The notes: generated from the sequence alone by a model not told the origin. DNA of 64,000 bases from Tetrahymena thermophila SB210 (GCF_000189635.1 NW_002476204.1:62001-126000), one strand, 5' to 3'. Shown: positions 27,072-40,299, counted from the stretch's first letter. Numbers and translations: made by a program.

Positions 27072-28611
27072 ATTTTGGAGATAAAACAAGATAGATTTTA
27101 ATTACTAAGTATATTTTTTTTTTGTTTTATTTGATTTGTATTATTCAGATCCAAATTATTGTTACTTATAAGTAAGTAAAAAAATTAATTAAAGGATTTG
27201 CAAATAGAAATGTATTTAATAATTATTTATTGCATACTATCATTTTTTGATTATTTTTGATTGATCATTTTATGGTAATTTGTATTTTCTTTTATGAAAT
27301 TAGGTATTATTTTTTATTTTTGATGATTTCTTAACCAGATGTTTTTATTCAATCTATTTGCTGATATATAAAAATTTAAGCTTACTCGAAATGTAACTTT
27401 AAAAAAACATTTTTTATTCATCTTTTAAATTAAAATGATATCTATTAAGATATTTATAAGAAAATTTAATTGAATTACAAATTATTATTCATACAAATTT
27501 ATATTATTTTAGTTTATTATTAAAAAAAATCAGCAGAAGTAAATTTATTATAAGAAATAATAAAATCATTTGACTAAAATTCTGCATCTATAAATACTTA
27601 AAATTAAAAATAGTTAAGACTAAAATTATTTAATAAATCAATAATTATTTTAAAGAAATGAAAATGCTGGTAATTCGGATTAATTAGTATTTTTCTTTTT
27701 TTAAAATTGATTTGCATGAATCTACTATTAGTAGAGAGAGAAATATTTAATTAGTCTTTAATTTACACTTATTTTGAATTGCTTGAAACAAATTAATTGG
27801 TATATTTTGACAAATTATCAGCCACACAAAAAATATTAACTTATTATCAGAATACTCTTGTCTCTTCCTAAATTTAATTAAAATAAGTAATCATATATAG
27901 ATTAAAAATTCTTTGAATCACCTGCAAAAGAAATTATATTTTTTATATATAAAATTAAGTAATTAAATTAAAATTAAAAGAAAAAAAGCATGTTTATTTG
28001 AGGAAGCATTACTAGAAAAATTAGTTAACTATAAATTTACATTTTAATTTAGATTTTTTTAAATTTATCATGGAGTTTTAACACATTAATATTAATCAAT
28101 AAATATAATCTTCTAAGATAAAAAATAAATAAAATATGTATAAAAGAATATATTACATTTAAAATGTCTTTTCTATATTTACAAAATAAAAATTATTAAC
28201 TAAATTAATTGCTCTAAACTACTTCATTTATTTATCCTTTCTTAAAATTTGTAAAGTTTCCTCTTGTAGACTATAAAATTAAATAAATATTTATACATTA
28301 AAGTTAAGAAAGTTAAGGCATTAAGCAAGTATATAAATTATAATTTGATTTTAGCTCGTTTATAAATCTCTGTTTTTAACTCTTTATATTAATTTTATAT
28401 TATTCGTAAGATTTAGAGAGGGAAATTTCTTTAATTCTTTTTAAAGTAATATTAATCTAAATAAACAACCAAAATATTATTTTTATTTTAAATTTGGATA
28501 CATTTATTTTTCTATATTTGCCATAAACATCTCTCTCTCTATTAATTTTCTCAAACAATTAAATAAGAGAATGAGTGATGAGTAATTAAAATTTAATAAA
28601 TAATTTGAACT
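27072..28611. other. A/T-rich spacer
   Basis: About 1.5 kb without a supportable gene. It holds the promoter of the RING gene and the 3' flank of the coiled-coil gene. Confidence 0.6.
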
Positions 28612-31600
28612 TCATTAGTTATTACTTGAGTTTAAATAATTGAAAAGTGATTCGTAATATTATTATTACATTTTAATAAGGTATTTGCATCCTTTTTTTT
28701 CTTCTGTTAATTTTATTTCTAAAAAGTCATTTTATTTTTCAAACCTCTAAATATTTTAATACAATTATTCTACCTTCCCTTTTAATTTATAATGAGTGAT
28801 CAAACCTTCATGAGCTTCAATCCTGTTGAATTTGTCTAAGATTTTCTTTTTAATTGAAATAAAATTATTCAATTTTTTAATTTATATTGAGAAGATATTT
28901 TATATTTCGTTTCTAACTGCTTCCACAGCTACAAATGTTCCATTATTTTCTTTAGAAGAATTAACTAAAATTTTTTTTTCTATTCTCATTATGCTTTGAA
29001 TATTATTCTGTATTTAAATCAAGCTGTCATTAAGCAGATCAAAGTTACTCATCACTTAATTATTTCTTCTTTTTATTTCTGAATTAAATAATGAAATAGA
29101 CGCTTTGTACTATTGGTTCATATTTTCATATATCTTCTTCTTTTCTTCAAAAAATTCTTAATGTAGAATTAAATTTTAAATGGCAGATTCTAATTCTTTG
29201 TCATAGTATTCTTTTTGTTCTTGAAGTTAATTCTTCAAAATGGAATTTTCTTTCATGATAGCCTCATTCACTTTAGCATCTAGACTGTATCTTTTTTAGT
29301 CATTCATTTTACACACTTTTAACTCTTCTAATATTTGTGAAAGGATTTTGTAAAACTCTGAAAAGTCATTAAATTGAGATGATTACTAAGTAAATAATGC
29401 AAATTTTTCATTAACTTTATACAAAATTTCTCTGCATTCTTACTAAATTAATGTTAGCTAAACATTTATTAGCTAATTTATATCTTGTTGAATTTATTTA
29501 TTTTCTTTAATTAATTTTGCTTAAAATATTTTATTATTATTTTATTTGAATATATTTGATTTTTTATTTGAAGTTTATTGACTTTAGTTTTCACTGTAAG
29601 TGCTTTTCTCTTTTTATAGTTCCATTAATTGATGGCTTGATTATTAAGAAGTTTAAATAGAAATATTATTTAGAATGTTCATATTCATTCCATCATTTTT
29701 CAGTTAGCTGTTATCCAGTATTTTATCGTTAAATTTAATATGATCTCTATTTCCCAACAACTCTGCTTACTAAAAGTTTACTTTTAAATCATCTTAGCTT
29801 TATATAATACATTAAAATAATTATTTTTTTCTATTAAAGTATAAATTTTACTACTACAATTCATGATCTTAATTTGAGTCCTCCTTTGATATTAATAAAA
29901 AAAAAATTTAGTTAAAACGATAAAATAATTAAATAAAGTGATTACTATTCTTAAATAATTCGTTAAATCTGATTTATCATTATTTATTAAATTTTATTAT
30001 TGGCTTTGAATAAAATATTATTTGTCTGTTTAATTTACATTTTAGTAATATCTATGAATGTCATTATGATCTTTTTCACCTTTTAAATAAAAAGATATAT
30101 TGATGAAGGTTTCAATAGAAATGATTAATTACCTTATGTATTGGCTTATATTGATAACAATCTATCTATATTTTACTATAGCTTAATGGTTACTTCTTAT
30201 GGTAGCTTAAATTCTTTTATTTATCCTTGATTATCTTAAAGGATTTTTTCAATGAATTAATTAATTTCAGAGAAAGATTTTTCCAAATATTCTAAATTAA
30301 AAGTTTTCAATTACAGATTGGCATTTTATTATTGAATTTTATCTTTCAAGAAAGAATTAAATTCTTCTTTCGACACAGTCTAATTGTTTTCATTTAAATT
30401 TATTTAAGATTTTATCTCTTAATTAGATTAATTGCACATAATTTAATTCTTAGAAACTTTTGGATACTTTGTAAGATTTTCAAATTACTCAACTCTTTGT
30501 TTAAATCCCTCAACTTTTTAATCAAATGATTCTGAAAAAAGGTTTAACTTTTAATAAAAATTTTCTATTTAAACCACCATTTATTTATTAAATTCTTTTA
30601 TTTAATCGTATAAAATACTATTATTCTTTGCATATATTTCTTACTGCAAGCAATTTAGAATCTTAGTAAAATATTCACTTAAAACATCAATTTTTATATT
30701 GAATGGTGTCATTTTAAGTTCTTAAAATTCTTTTTATAAATCATTGTATGTGATTTGCATATCACTACAAAGCAACTATTTATTGTCTAATAACTGCTTA
30801 CAGCTTTGATATTACTCGACATTTTAGAAATTATTTAATTATACTGGAATATCTTGATAGCTTTATTGATCTAAAGCAATAGGTCTTTCCTTTTTATCAC
30901 TAAGTTGTGAATCTACGAAAAACTGCTTCTTCATTATATTTGAAGGAGTTTAACTCTTCTTCAAAAATATACTCCTGTTTTGCTTGCTTTTTTTAGCTGA
31001 ATTATCATCAGTTGAGGTGGTATTTTAATCAAGTTAATTTATTGGTTGAATCTATTCAAGATTTTTTTCAAAATGTGATTAAGTTAGTATTATTGGTTAT
31101 TTTATAATACCTTATCGCTTTACTTCTAGCTACTGACTAGACTTCTCTGAGAAATGTTCACCTTGGTACTACTTTTCCTAAAAATTAATTTTTTACATGT
31201 AGATAATTTGAGTACTTCCACATTTTGAGCAGCAAACATCATCAACAAATTAATTTTTTGATAGCTTCTGTTAATTAACAGGTAATTATAAATATTTTTC
31301 TAAAGTTTTAACCACTTCTCTCAACTAATTAACTTCTTCTTAAAGTGATTGTTCTCTTTTTTAACCTAAAAATAGAATGTCTTCTATACGATTCTAAAGA
31401 CTAACATTCATTTGTTCTAAGCTTTAAACCTTTTCCCTATAAATATTAGACAAATGATTATGGTTTTACAAAACAATATTAATTTCTTCCTATTTTAAGT
31501 TTATCTATCTCTAGTAGTCTTATCTTTCAATAGATTATTACTCTAATAGAAAGTCAATTTCTTCATCTTTTTACTCAAACTGTTTCTGCAATTGCATTAA

Positions 31601-32671
31601 AAGTTTTTCAACTTACAATTGTAGTTATTTGCTCACTTGATTCAAATTATTAATATAACCTTTTTAAATGCTATCTTATAAAACACCATTATTCAGTTCA
31701 TCTTTACTATTTAAGCTTTAAACTTATATACTACTTTACTATTAGTTTGGATTAAAACTATGTTATTGTATATTATCTTAGAAATTAAAAGAATTATAAT
31801 CATTATTTTCTGAAATATTATTTTGGAGATTAGACTCCTCAACAAAAGCTTTCAGTTTATCTTCATATTATTTAATTTATTTGTTGGAGTTCGTTACTTG
31901 CTATATGCATTTTTATATTTCATGTAATTAACTTTGAAAATAATCTTTGAATTCCTAAATACTTTCATAATAACTCTCAACAGGAATAGCTTCCACATTC
32001 CTAAATTACTTTTAAATCATTTCTCTAATTAATTTATTATGCACTGTTTCTATGCTGTTGTTTTCCTAAACACTCTTTATCAAATCTTTTAATTCTTAAG
32101 TATAATCTTAAATTTTCTGAGCAAAGTAGATTTTTTATTCCCCTATCACACTGGTTTGCTTTGAATTTATGCAAAATTGCTTTTCATCCCCAAAATTTAT
32201 GGCATCATTATCTCCCTAACTTTTATTTGTAATCTACTAATTTGGAGTCTGAAACAAAATTGCTTTTTATTCAGAATCTTTTTTTGAATAGTTTTCTTTA
32301 TCTACATCTGTAGTCTGTATCTTGTTAATATTGCCATTGGTTTGATTTACTTTTTAAAAATATTCTTTAGAATTTTAACTGCTGGATATCAGCTGCTATA
32401 TATAATCTCTTTTTTATTGGTTTTATCTCGAAGTAAAAAAACCTCCTGTTTGTGCTGATGAACTAGGGATGAAATTCCTTAAACTCTTTTAATTTGGTAA
32501 GTTTTCTCTTTGAGAAAAGCGATTAGGACTCATGCTAAAACTTCTAAAAAAAACCTAATTTCCTTATGTCTAATGCTATAATTTTGAGTTTGTATACTCC
32601 ATAACTCTAGAAAAAAATAGATCTTCTTCTTCTTTTGAATCGGCATTTTGCTCCTGCTAATTGCCAATCAT
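28612..32671 (-). CDS. long coiled-coil protein
   Basis: Two-exon model (30080-32671 and 28612-29883), 1287 residues. The first ~170 residues are polar and include SMSPNRFSQRENLP. After that nearly the whole protein shows heptad-like helices rich in Gln, Lys, Glu, Asn and Leu (for example KLLMQLQKQFEQKDEEIDFL-type stretches), broken by short polar linkers. A lone CCSKC sits mid-protein but lacks partner ligands. No enzyme domain is seen, so a structural, basal-body, ciliary or Golgi-type tether role is possible but not shown. The 196-nt intron is inferred: the only in-phase donor I find is AAG/GTGAAA, unlike the GTA donors elsewhere, and the acceptor is CAAAG/GAG. The start codon could lie further upstream, since the frame stays open. 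Confidence 0.82.
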
Positions 32672-33038
32672 TTGAATAATTAACTGCCAATTTAATATTT
32701 GATGAGAAAATAAATTAATTAAAAAAATCAATCAAAAATTTATGAATAAAAATATCTATCTCTTTCTAATTCTATCAGAGTTAATTCCAAACCATATATA
32801 TATCTTTGTTTGTGAATTATATCTAGATTTAACATTTTTTATGAGAAAGCTAGTATTTTATTCTGATAAATTGAACCAATTTCCAAAACAATTAATTAAT
32901 TAAAAGATTAAATTAAATTACTAAAGCATTCAAATATATGCAAATATATACAAACAATAAAACTTGAGTTCACATAGATCAAGAAAGGCTTGGTCATATT
33001 ATTATATTCAAAACAAAGTGTTTTAAAATTATAATAAT
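32672..33038. other. short A/T-rich spacer
   Basis: About 370 bases between two minus-strand genes. It holds the 3' flank of the zinc-finger gene and the promoter of the coiled-coil gene. Nothing else is seen. Confidence 0.6.
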
Positions 33039-34463
33039 TCAATTATATGTGTTTTAATTTATTTAATTAAATTCATCACCATTATCTTCATTATCATCAT
33101 CGTTGTCTTCATTTTCATTATCTTCATTGTATTCTTCTTCATTCAGATTATTTTGGTATTATGAATAACAATTAAAAAGCATCTACGAATTTTAATTGTT
33201 AAAAGAGATGTTATTCTAAACTTTTGATATTTAATCTATCATATTGTAAGAGGTAAATTTAAATGATTGTTGATTAAAATAACTAACATTATTTTGATTA
33301 GGTTAGTCTTCTTAAACATAATCAGTTTAACCCAACAGCTCATTTATTTAAAAATCTCCATTATCAAAATTATTATTATTGTTATAGTTATCGTGATTAT
33401 TCTAATTATTGATCTAATTGTCATATTAATATGTATAATTGTTGTAGTGCATTTATTAATTTTGTTAAAATTCATAATCTTGATTATAATTTTGAATTAC
33501 TTAATTATTTTACAATCCATTATTCAGCTCGTGCTTCTATTATTCATAAATTTCTAAATCTTACTAATCTTATTATTATTACAATTATTGTTGTTATTAT
33601 TACATATCTTCCACTTAATTATTATCATTAACACTATCTTCTTCTTCTTCCTCCCCTTAAATTTGATTACTCTGCTAATCTTATGCTTATCCATCTTGTT
33701 TTTCTAGCTTGTATTCTTTATTTAAAACTTCTCTAATTTTTTCACTTATATTTTTATAATCTTATATGGTTTCTTTATCATTAATTTTTATTTTTTATAC
33801 AAATGCTTCTATTTTATCTTTCTTTTCATCTGGGAGGTCATAGAATTTCTAGATATACTCAGAGACAAAAGCGATGAAAATACTTACTTAATTTGCAGGA
33901 TTGAGAAGCTGTGCCCATGCACGAAGAAGGAAATCTGTCTTCTCTGATATATCATTCCTATCTTTAACGCAGAAATTAATAGTTTAGTAAATATCTTTCC
34001 TTCTCTCCTCATATATTTCCCAATTATTTTTTTCAACTTTATCAACTGAGGTATCACCAGTATAATTTTCCTTCATTTTATCACCAAATTTAATGATTAA
34101 ATTATTAAATAGTGGATTCCTATAGAGCTATAGTAAATCCCAAGTATTATTATCTACACCTTCTGGTTTTTTTTCTTTTTTTTAAGGATTTTTCTATGCT
34201 TTATCTTTGCTGGTTTCTGTATTTTTTGGCCTACCTGGTTTGACATTTCTTTCTTTAGCCCATTCAGCTTTATTATCATCATGCTTAATTCTTATATGGT
34301 TAAATAGTGAAGATTGTAAACCATAACCTTTTCCGCATTTACACATGAATTTATTTTCTTTCTTCTTGTCATCTTCATCATTTGCAGAGCTATTCTTTTA
34401 ACTTTCTTCTTATTAGTAATCTTAGTCTTGATTTGAATCTTCTTGTGGTCTCTTTTTACTCAT
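33039..34463 (-). CDS. C2H2-like zinc-finger protein with Q/N-rich tail (family founder A)
   Basis: Single exon, 474 residues. Near residues 41-61 is one finger, CKCGKGYGLQSSLFNHIRIKH: ligands C41, C43, H56 and H61, with an unusual one-residue spacing between the cysteines (CX1CX12HX4H). A KPGRPK AT-hook-like core follows at 75-80. A helical domain then begins TWDLLQLYRNPLF and runs to about residue 260. The rest is Gln/Asn-rich with an acidic end (NEDNDDDNEDNGDE). The same plan (finger, GRP core, helical domain) recurs in the genes at 40841-41920 and 45270-46004, and without the finger at 36346-37032. I infer a nuclear DNA-binding protein. The compositional tail is strongly skewed; antisense frames in it produce spurious hydrophobic open frames. 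Confidence 0.85.
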
Positions 34464-35174
34464 TTTCAAAAAAGGATATTTTTAATTGCCTCTTAAATTA
34501 ATTTCCTGAATAATGTTTAAAATAAATAAATAAATAAAAAAATAAAATATGATGCTTCTTTTTTAATTTCAAAAAAGAAAAAAATGAGGTTTAATTAGAA
34601 AAAAAGAAAAAAAAATACTTTTATTTTTGATATGATCAATAAATAAATAACTAACTAACTAAATCAATAAATTTAAAATATTTATGAACTTTCTTCATAA
34701 TTAACTTATTAGAATATTATTATAAAGGTTTATATAAACAAATAAAAGTATATTTAAATTAATCTTTATCAATAATATATTAGTTTTTTGAAAATAAAAT
34801 AATTATTTAATTTCTAAAATATACCATAAAACACAGAGATTTAATCACTTTCGGTAAAATCATAAAAATAATAATAAGATAATCACAATACCATTAAAAT
34901 AAATTGAATTTTAATATTATAAAACTTGTTTTTGCTAGGTTTTATCCTATATCATTCTTTATTTAATATATATTAGCATATGAATAAAGAGATTCTAATA
35001 AAATCACAAATATTTGTTAATATATGACAAGTTGAAAATAAAATAGAACCAATTTATTATTGTAAATAGTAGGATTATTTTTATTAGTTAGTTTAATTTT
35101 CAGAAATTATTGAATTATTTATTCAAAATATAAATTTTTAAAATAAAAGAATTTTTTTTATACCAGATAAATAA
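34464..35174. other. A/T-rich spacer
   Basis: About 710 bases, no gene seen. It is the promoter side of the zinc-finger gene and the 3' flank of the RRM gene. Confidence 0.6.
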
Positions 35175-36005
35175 TCAACTAACAATCTTAGGTCCCTTGC
35201 TTTAATCTCCTGAGTAATGGAAATTCTTTTGAACTTATTCTATAATAATCTTACAAATCTCTTCTTTTTGCTAATCATCATCGTATGTAAAATCAACCTT
35301 GGCCCAGAAATTCTTCTTTTTTTCGTTGTATTCAGTATAGAAATTAAAATCAACTTAAAGGTCTTTCTTAATTTCTTCGAAAATGGCATTGATTGATTAA
35401 GTCTTGGATTCCTTTTAATCAGCTGCGATTTCATGCTCGAATAAACCATAAATCATGATTTTTGTATTTTTTTACTTGATTTAGTTGTTTTTTTAGATAT
35501 TGAAAGAGATATTAGAGTTAGGAAGAGAAATCTTACCATTTTACTCATGTTCTTTCAAAATTTTATCGCATGCTTCTTTAGTTTCGAATTGAATAAAACC
35601 ATCACCTAAATTCTAGTTTAATTAGTCCTTCTTAAGTAATAGAGAGCTTATTTCACCATACTTAGTCATAAAATTGTGTAAAGTAATGGTTTCAAGATCT
35701 AAAGGAACATTTTGAATTAATAAGTTATAATCTTTCTTTTGCTCAAGTTCATCCTTAGTTTAGTAATTAATAATATTAATTTCCTTGCCAAGAAGCTTTA
35801 TGTAATTGAGGCTTTACTTAGCATTCTGTGCTTCTTCAGGAGTTTAGAATTCAACTAAGGCTGTTCTGTTCTTAGGGAAGTGCTTCAATGACTCGATAGT
35901 ACCAAATTTCTTGAACTACTTGAAAAGTAAATTCTTGGTAACATCCTAATGGAGTGATTGGATAAAAAGAGTAGTACTCTAATTTTATGAGGAGTTTTTC
36001 TACAT
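35175..36005 (-). CDS. two-RRM RNA-binding protein (PABP-like)
   Basis: Single exon, 276 residues. RRM1 (about 10-85) has an RNP2-like TTLFIQSLHQDVT, then LFKQFKKFGTIESLKHF and an RNP1-like NRTALVEFQTPEEAQNA. RRM2 (about 103-180) has YNLLIQNVPLDLE, then FMTKYGEISSLLL and GDGFIQFETKEACDKIL. RNP1 of both is degenerate compared with the consensus. The layout and the phrase KKFGTIESLK recall poly(A)-binding proteins. The protein is far shorter than cytoplasmic PABP, has only two clear RRMs plus a third, weak alpha/beta stretch (TKIMIYGLFEHEI...), and lacks the C-terminal peptide-binding domain. It probably binds RNA; target and compartment are unknown. The start ATG lies 8 codons before the first beta strand, in a good A-rich context. 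Confidence 0.87.
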
Positions 36006-36345
36006 TTTCTCTCTTATATCTTTTTTGTTTTTTTAAAGGTTTATTTTTTTTTGTTTTTGATCTTTTTTTTAAAGAAAGTTTTAATACTAATAAATATCTA
36101 CATAGATAGATATATATATCGAATTATATTAATAATAAAATATTTTTATTTGATGATATATTTTAGTAAAGTAGTAACAATAATGATAATATAAAAATGA
36201 AAGATATATTTTATTTTTAAAACAATTTAGAAAGAAATATAAAGACAGTATTTAAATTAATTAAATTATGTTTTGTTTGATATTTGATAGATATATTAAA
36301 TTTTCTAATTAAGAAGAGTCCTAATAAATGTTTTGATTGTGTAAA
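36006..36345. other. short A/T-rich spacer
   Basis: About 340 bases between two minus-strand genes; nothing recognisable. Confidence 0.55.
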
Positions 36346-37032
36346 TCATGAGACACTTTTTTTTATTATTTATTATACGAATTGTTTATTATTATTTGAA
36401 TATTTGCAAAATACCTTACAAGTAATATTTACAATATTCTTATCTTCAATCTCTTAAATATATTTTAGTACTTCTTATTAGGATTCAAAGTCTTATAGGA
36501 TACTTAATAAATAAAATAAAACTATTGCCAGACATATTTACTTAGATTCTTTAGGTTTTTATTGAGATAGATTTTTACTAAAAATATCGACCTATTCTGT
36601 AAAGTTATTAAGCTTTTACTCTGTTTACTCATCAAAAGTATTCATATTTTTTTTTAATTATTGAATAAATCTTTTAACATAGGCCTGACAATCAATACTT
36701 TGAGTAAAATTTAAATCACATTCTTGATTTTTACTTATGAAATAATCTTTAAAAAGCAAAGTAGCTTAAACCCATAATGGGTTTCTAAAGAAGTCTAATA
36801 AGACTTATTCACTTTTTTAATACTTTAATTCTACTTTTTATATTTTAGGTTTATGAGGCTGCTTATTTTTACTAATCCTTTTCGATTTTTTTTAAACGAT
36901 TTAAGAATTTTATTAGTTCATGCTTCTTGTCTTTATTACATTTTTCACTGAGGTCTTCATAAGTTCTTTTGTACCATTGATATCTTTCTTCTATTAAATT
37001 TAGTTTTTTTTTTAAATATTTTTTGATCTCAT
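36346..37032 (-). CDS. fingerless member of the zinc-finger gene family (B)
   Basis: Single-exon model, 228 residues. The C-terminal ~140 residues align by eye with the helical domain of the zinc-finger genes at 40841-41920 and 45270-46004: FFRNPLWVQ against FYKSKLWQL, ICLAIVLFYLL against ICKAIVLFYLM, and TCKVFCKYS against ICKVFCSIN. The N-terminal third is Lys/Gln-rich and contains no finger cysteines or histidines in register. A second frame over the same DNA (about 36890-37080) also reads like a plausible helical protein (RYQWYKRTYEDLSEKCNKD). The true 5' exon structure is therefore uncertain, and a very short intron or a frame change cannot be excluded. Product function is unknown; it may be a decaying paralog or a version that has lost DNA binding. 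Confidence 0.6.
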
Positions 37033-37964
37033 TATTTTCGCTTAAAATAGAACTTATGTTTTTTTTTATTTAGATTTATATCAATTTTTTTTATTTAAAG
37101 CATCTTGTAATATAAATAAATGAAAAAGTAAGTATAAAGAAAAGTATTTTATTTATACATACTTACTACTACTAACTAAAAATAAAAGTGTTTTTTTTAT
37201 ACGCTTTGAAGTGGATAATTTTTACTCGTTTATTCATGTTGAATGATGAGAATAGAATAAATTTACTTAATTTCATAAATTTTTGATAAACTAAAGAAAA
37301 ACTAAAACTTTTGCTTAACTAAAAAGGAATTTGAATACCAAAAATTTTATTAAACTTAAATAATTTTTTTGTGAAAAAGTATTAAATAAATAAATGTTGG
37401 AGGTTTAATAATTTATTAGATTTTACATACAGATATTAATGATACTTCACTCAGCTAAATAATATTTTTCACTCTTTTTGTTGCTCTCGACTAATTATTT
37501 TGCAAGTAGAAAATATATTTAAAGTAGAACAATAAATATTTATTTTATAAATAAAAAGAAAATTTAAAAGAAATAAAAAAAATATTTTGAAAAAGGTTTC
37601 TAACCTGTTACAAGAAAAGATAAAAATACTTAATCAAATATTTAATTTTTATTAAATATTTTTTATTTTTTTGTTTTTTCAGTTTCAAAAACCTGTTTCC
37701 AAATATTTTTTTATTAAATTTATTATCTAAAATTTCAGTGTATAGCATTGAAAAAGACAGTACCCTAAGGTACTCTTCATATATATATTTATAATAATTA
37801 ATTATTATTTAGCATAACAAAAATAGATTTAATGAATTTTATTAATGAAAATGTTTTGATTTCAATAAAAAATTTCGTTTTAATAAACTACAATATAAAT
37901 ATAAAACTGTTCATCAAACTATTCCAATTTATATCAACAAAGCAATTCTTATAATAAAAATTAT

Positions 37965-38165
37965 GAAAATTATTTTTTACAATAGATATTTTATAAATAA
38001 ATAAAAATTGAATTAGCTTTTTTATATAAATTTAAAGTATCAATATTAATATTTAGTATTGATAAGAATTAACTTTCTAAAATTTAAATTTAAGTCAGAT
38101 TTCAACTATGTAATTAACGGAGAAAAAAGTTTTTTACTTAAATATGAGACTTACCAAAATAAATT
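37965..38165 (+). repeat. dispersed duplicated spacer block, copy 1
   Basis: Matches 40300-40495 closely, sharing TTTTTTACAATAGATATTTTA, an AAAGTA(G/T)CAATATTAATATT phrase and GAGACTTACCAAAATAAATT. It is noncoding and belongs to the duplication mosaic. Confidence 0.75.
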
Positions 38166-38689
38166 TCAATTTTGTGTACTTTAATTGTATTTTATATTCA
38201 GTGGATTTTTAATGTATATTTAAAAGTATTTTTTAATTGTATTTTTAATTCAGTGGATTTTCTTAAGTAAAGAGAAGTAAAATTAAATTTGTAATTTATT
38301 TATTTATGTGAATTATAAATATGGTGCAACTGTTCCAGTTAGCACACCTTTTATTGACCAACTCTCATTATTTGACTAAATTTTTGTAAAGCCAATTTAA
38401 TGAAAATAGGTGAAAATACAAATTTTGTATTCACACTCTTTTTTTACAATATATTGTAAAAGTTAATTAAATCAATATAATTTCAGACATGTAGCAAACT
38501 AATTTAATAAAAACAATATGTTATGGCATAGAAATATCCAAAAATTGTGTTTGTGATATTTCAATACCAGACTGTTATATTTTTTAACTATATAAGTATA
38601 ATAATAGGCTAAATTATTTTATTTATCATTTTACTCGAGGACAAGTAAATCTAAATTTTGTTGATTTTTAGTAATTATTTTTGTTTTAC

Positions 38690-38990
38690 TAATTTTTAAA
38701 TTTTTAGTAGATTAAAAAATAAATTTTTTCTTTCTTTAATTTACAATTTTATAATAAGAAAAGTATAATAAGAGAATGAATTATTTTATATATTTTTTTG
38801 CTTAAAAATTAGTTAATCTAACTTTCTTTAATTTTAAGTGATCCTTCAAAATTACAAATTATAAAATAATATTAATACAAATATTTATTATATTAATACA
38901 TACTGGAAATTGAGAAAATAAAATTATTTTAAAGTTGTCTATGAAAATTTATGGTATTGTATTATTCAATACTATCTGTGAAATAGATCT
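38690..38990 (+). repeat. dispersed duplicated spacer block, copy 1
   Basis: Near-identical to 44210-44515 (shared AGTATAATAAGAGAATGAAT, AAGTGATCCTTCAAA and TTCAATACTATCTGTGAAAT). Nothing in it looks coding. Confidence 0.75.
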
Positions 38991-39049
38991 AATCTTTTTG
39001 CAATTTATGTAAGCTATTTGAGTTTAATTTTAAATAAAATAATGATAAT

Positions 39050-39470
39050 TATAAATAAGGTTAGTTTATAATAAATATTATTGCTTTTTATAATAGGTAA
39101 AAAAATGAAAAATATTATTTTACTAAGAATTGAATATTCTGGTCATTTATATTTTCACTCTATATTTATTTAATTTTAACAGATCAGAAATAAAGAAAAC
39201 ACATTGATATTTTTTAGTTATTATTAGTTTGTTTCATTAGAGTTGATATGTCTTGTTCGCCATTAGTTTTGAGACATGTAGGAGTTTGCATTATAAATCC
39301 GAGTATCGATTGGGTATTTCATTTTTTGAATAGAATTTTGTATATTTGAATTTTATATAATATTGATTAATTAATTAAGGAAAAATTTTTAATTATAAAA
39401 AGGATTCTATAAATTCCTATATATCCGTTTAATTATAATTTGCAATTACCAAATTTTGCTTTACTTAGTG
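39050..39470. repeat. duplicated block, copy 1 of 3
   Basis: Homologous to 40665-41100 and 44745-45170 (shared TTGATATGTCTTGTTCGCC-like and CATGTAGGAGTTTGCAT phrases). In the 40.8 kb copy its minus strand codes for the C-terminal third of the zinc-finger protein, so this block carries decayed coding sequence plus 3' flank. Confidence 0.8.
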
Positions 39471-40028
39471 ATTAGATGATCAATAAATCCTATTTAATAT
39501 TAGAATTCCTGAGACGTATTCATTAGATAAAATAATACAATAGCCTTACAAATTTAAATCTTACATCATCTTTTAAGTTGTAGCTAAACATATTCAGTTG
39601 CTAAAAAAAAATCATCCTTTTCTTTTTAGGGTAAAGGATATGATATATCTAGGTAATAGGCTTCTAAATCATTTATAAAGTTTTTAATCTGCTCATATAA
39701 GCTTCATTCCTGATTCAATATTAGATGTAGCTTCTCTAAAGTCATTTTTAAACTCCAAGAAAAATAGTTACCTCAATTTATTTTTATAAAACCCAAGAAT
39801 AGTCTCAGCTTTAGAGCTATTTTCAATCATAAGCTCTTCATTATTATCTATTTTTGAGCTTTGTTTTTTTGTCATTGGCCTTCTTATACGTATATGGTTA
39901 AATAAAGAACTCTATAATCAATACTTTTTGTCACAATTTGTGTATTTACACCACCAGTTAAGTTGCCTTTCTACTCTTTAGCTCTCTTGTTTATCTTCTC
40001 TGTATTTTTATTAATTATCTTTTTTCAT
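39240..40028 (-). pseudogene. zinc-finger gene copy C, pseudogene
   Basis: The 5' end starts like the intact copies (MKKDNQQK, then WWCKYTNC). It is broken: an in-frame TGA replaces the Ser codon after KKY in the finger, and the stretch from the last finger residues to the GRP core is deleted, joining CGTATAAG directly to AGGCCAATG. A short insertion shifts the frame near 39700, and a deletion near 39472 fuses the helical domain to the 3' block. Downstream family residues (LIIENSSKAE-like, DVRFK-like) remain recognisable in changing frames. Being the most decayed of three copies, it may be the oldest or simply the one freed from selection. Confidence 0.8.
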
Positions 40029-40299
40029 TAAGATTTTTTTTTAATTAAAAATAATTAATACCTAAATATTCCTCCTTATATAAAGGATGGATATTGACAA
40101 AGTGAACCCATTTTTATAATCAACCATTTTCTCATTTTTACACTTTTTATTTGTAATAATCCATATCCAAAAATTTTTTAAAAATACTACATTTTTTAAT
40201 ATTTACACATTTTTATCTGTAATAATCTGTCTCATCAAATTTTTAAAGCAAATTTTTTTTTTTAAATTATGAACAAAAATTTAAGAACAATTAATATTA

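Larger units (their letters stand above)
37033..39240. other. A/T-rich spacer made partly of duplicated blocks
   Basis: No gene is recognised. Two parts recur elsewhere: about 37965-38165 matches 40300-40495, and about 38690-38990 matches 44210-44515. A small internal duplication is visible at about 38180-38265 (two copies of an ATTCAGTGGATTTT-containing phrase). These blocks show that the duplications extend beyond the genes. Confidence 0.6.

Noticed and set aside
33267-33631. Ile/Leu-rich plus-strand frames that look like membrane proteins
   Set aside because: Antisense to the Q/N-rich tail of the zinc-finger gene.
38330-38420. GC-richer patch checked for a tRNA gene (contains GGTGCAACTGTTCC)
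   Set aside because: No cloverleaf stems and no proper B-box; the bases do not pair as a tRNA would.
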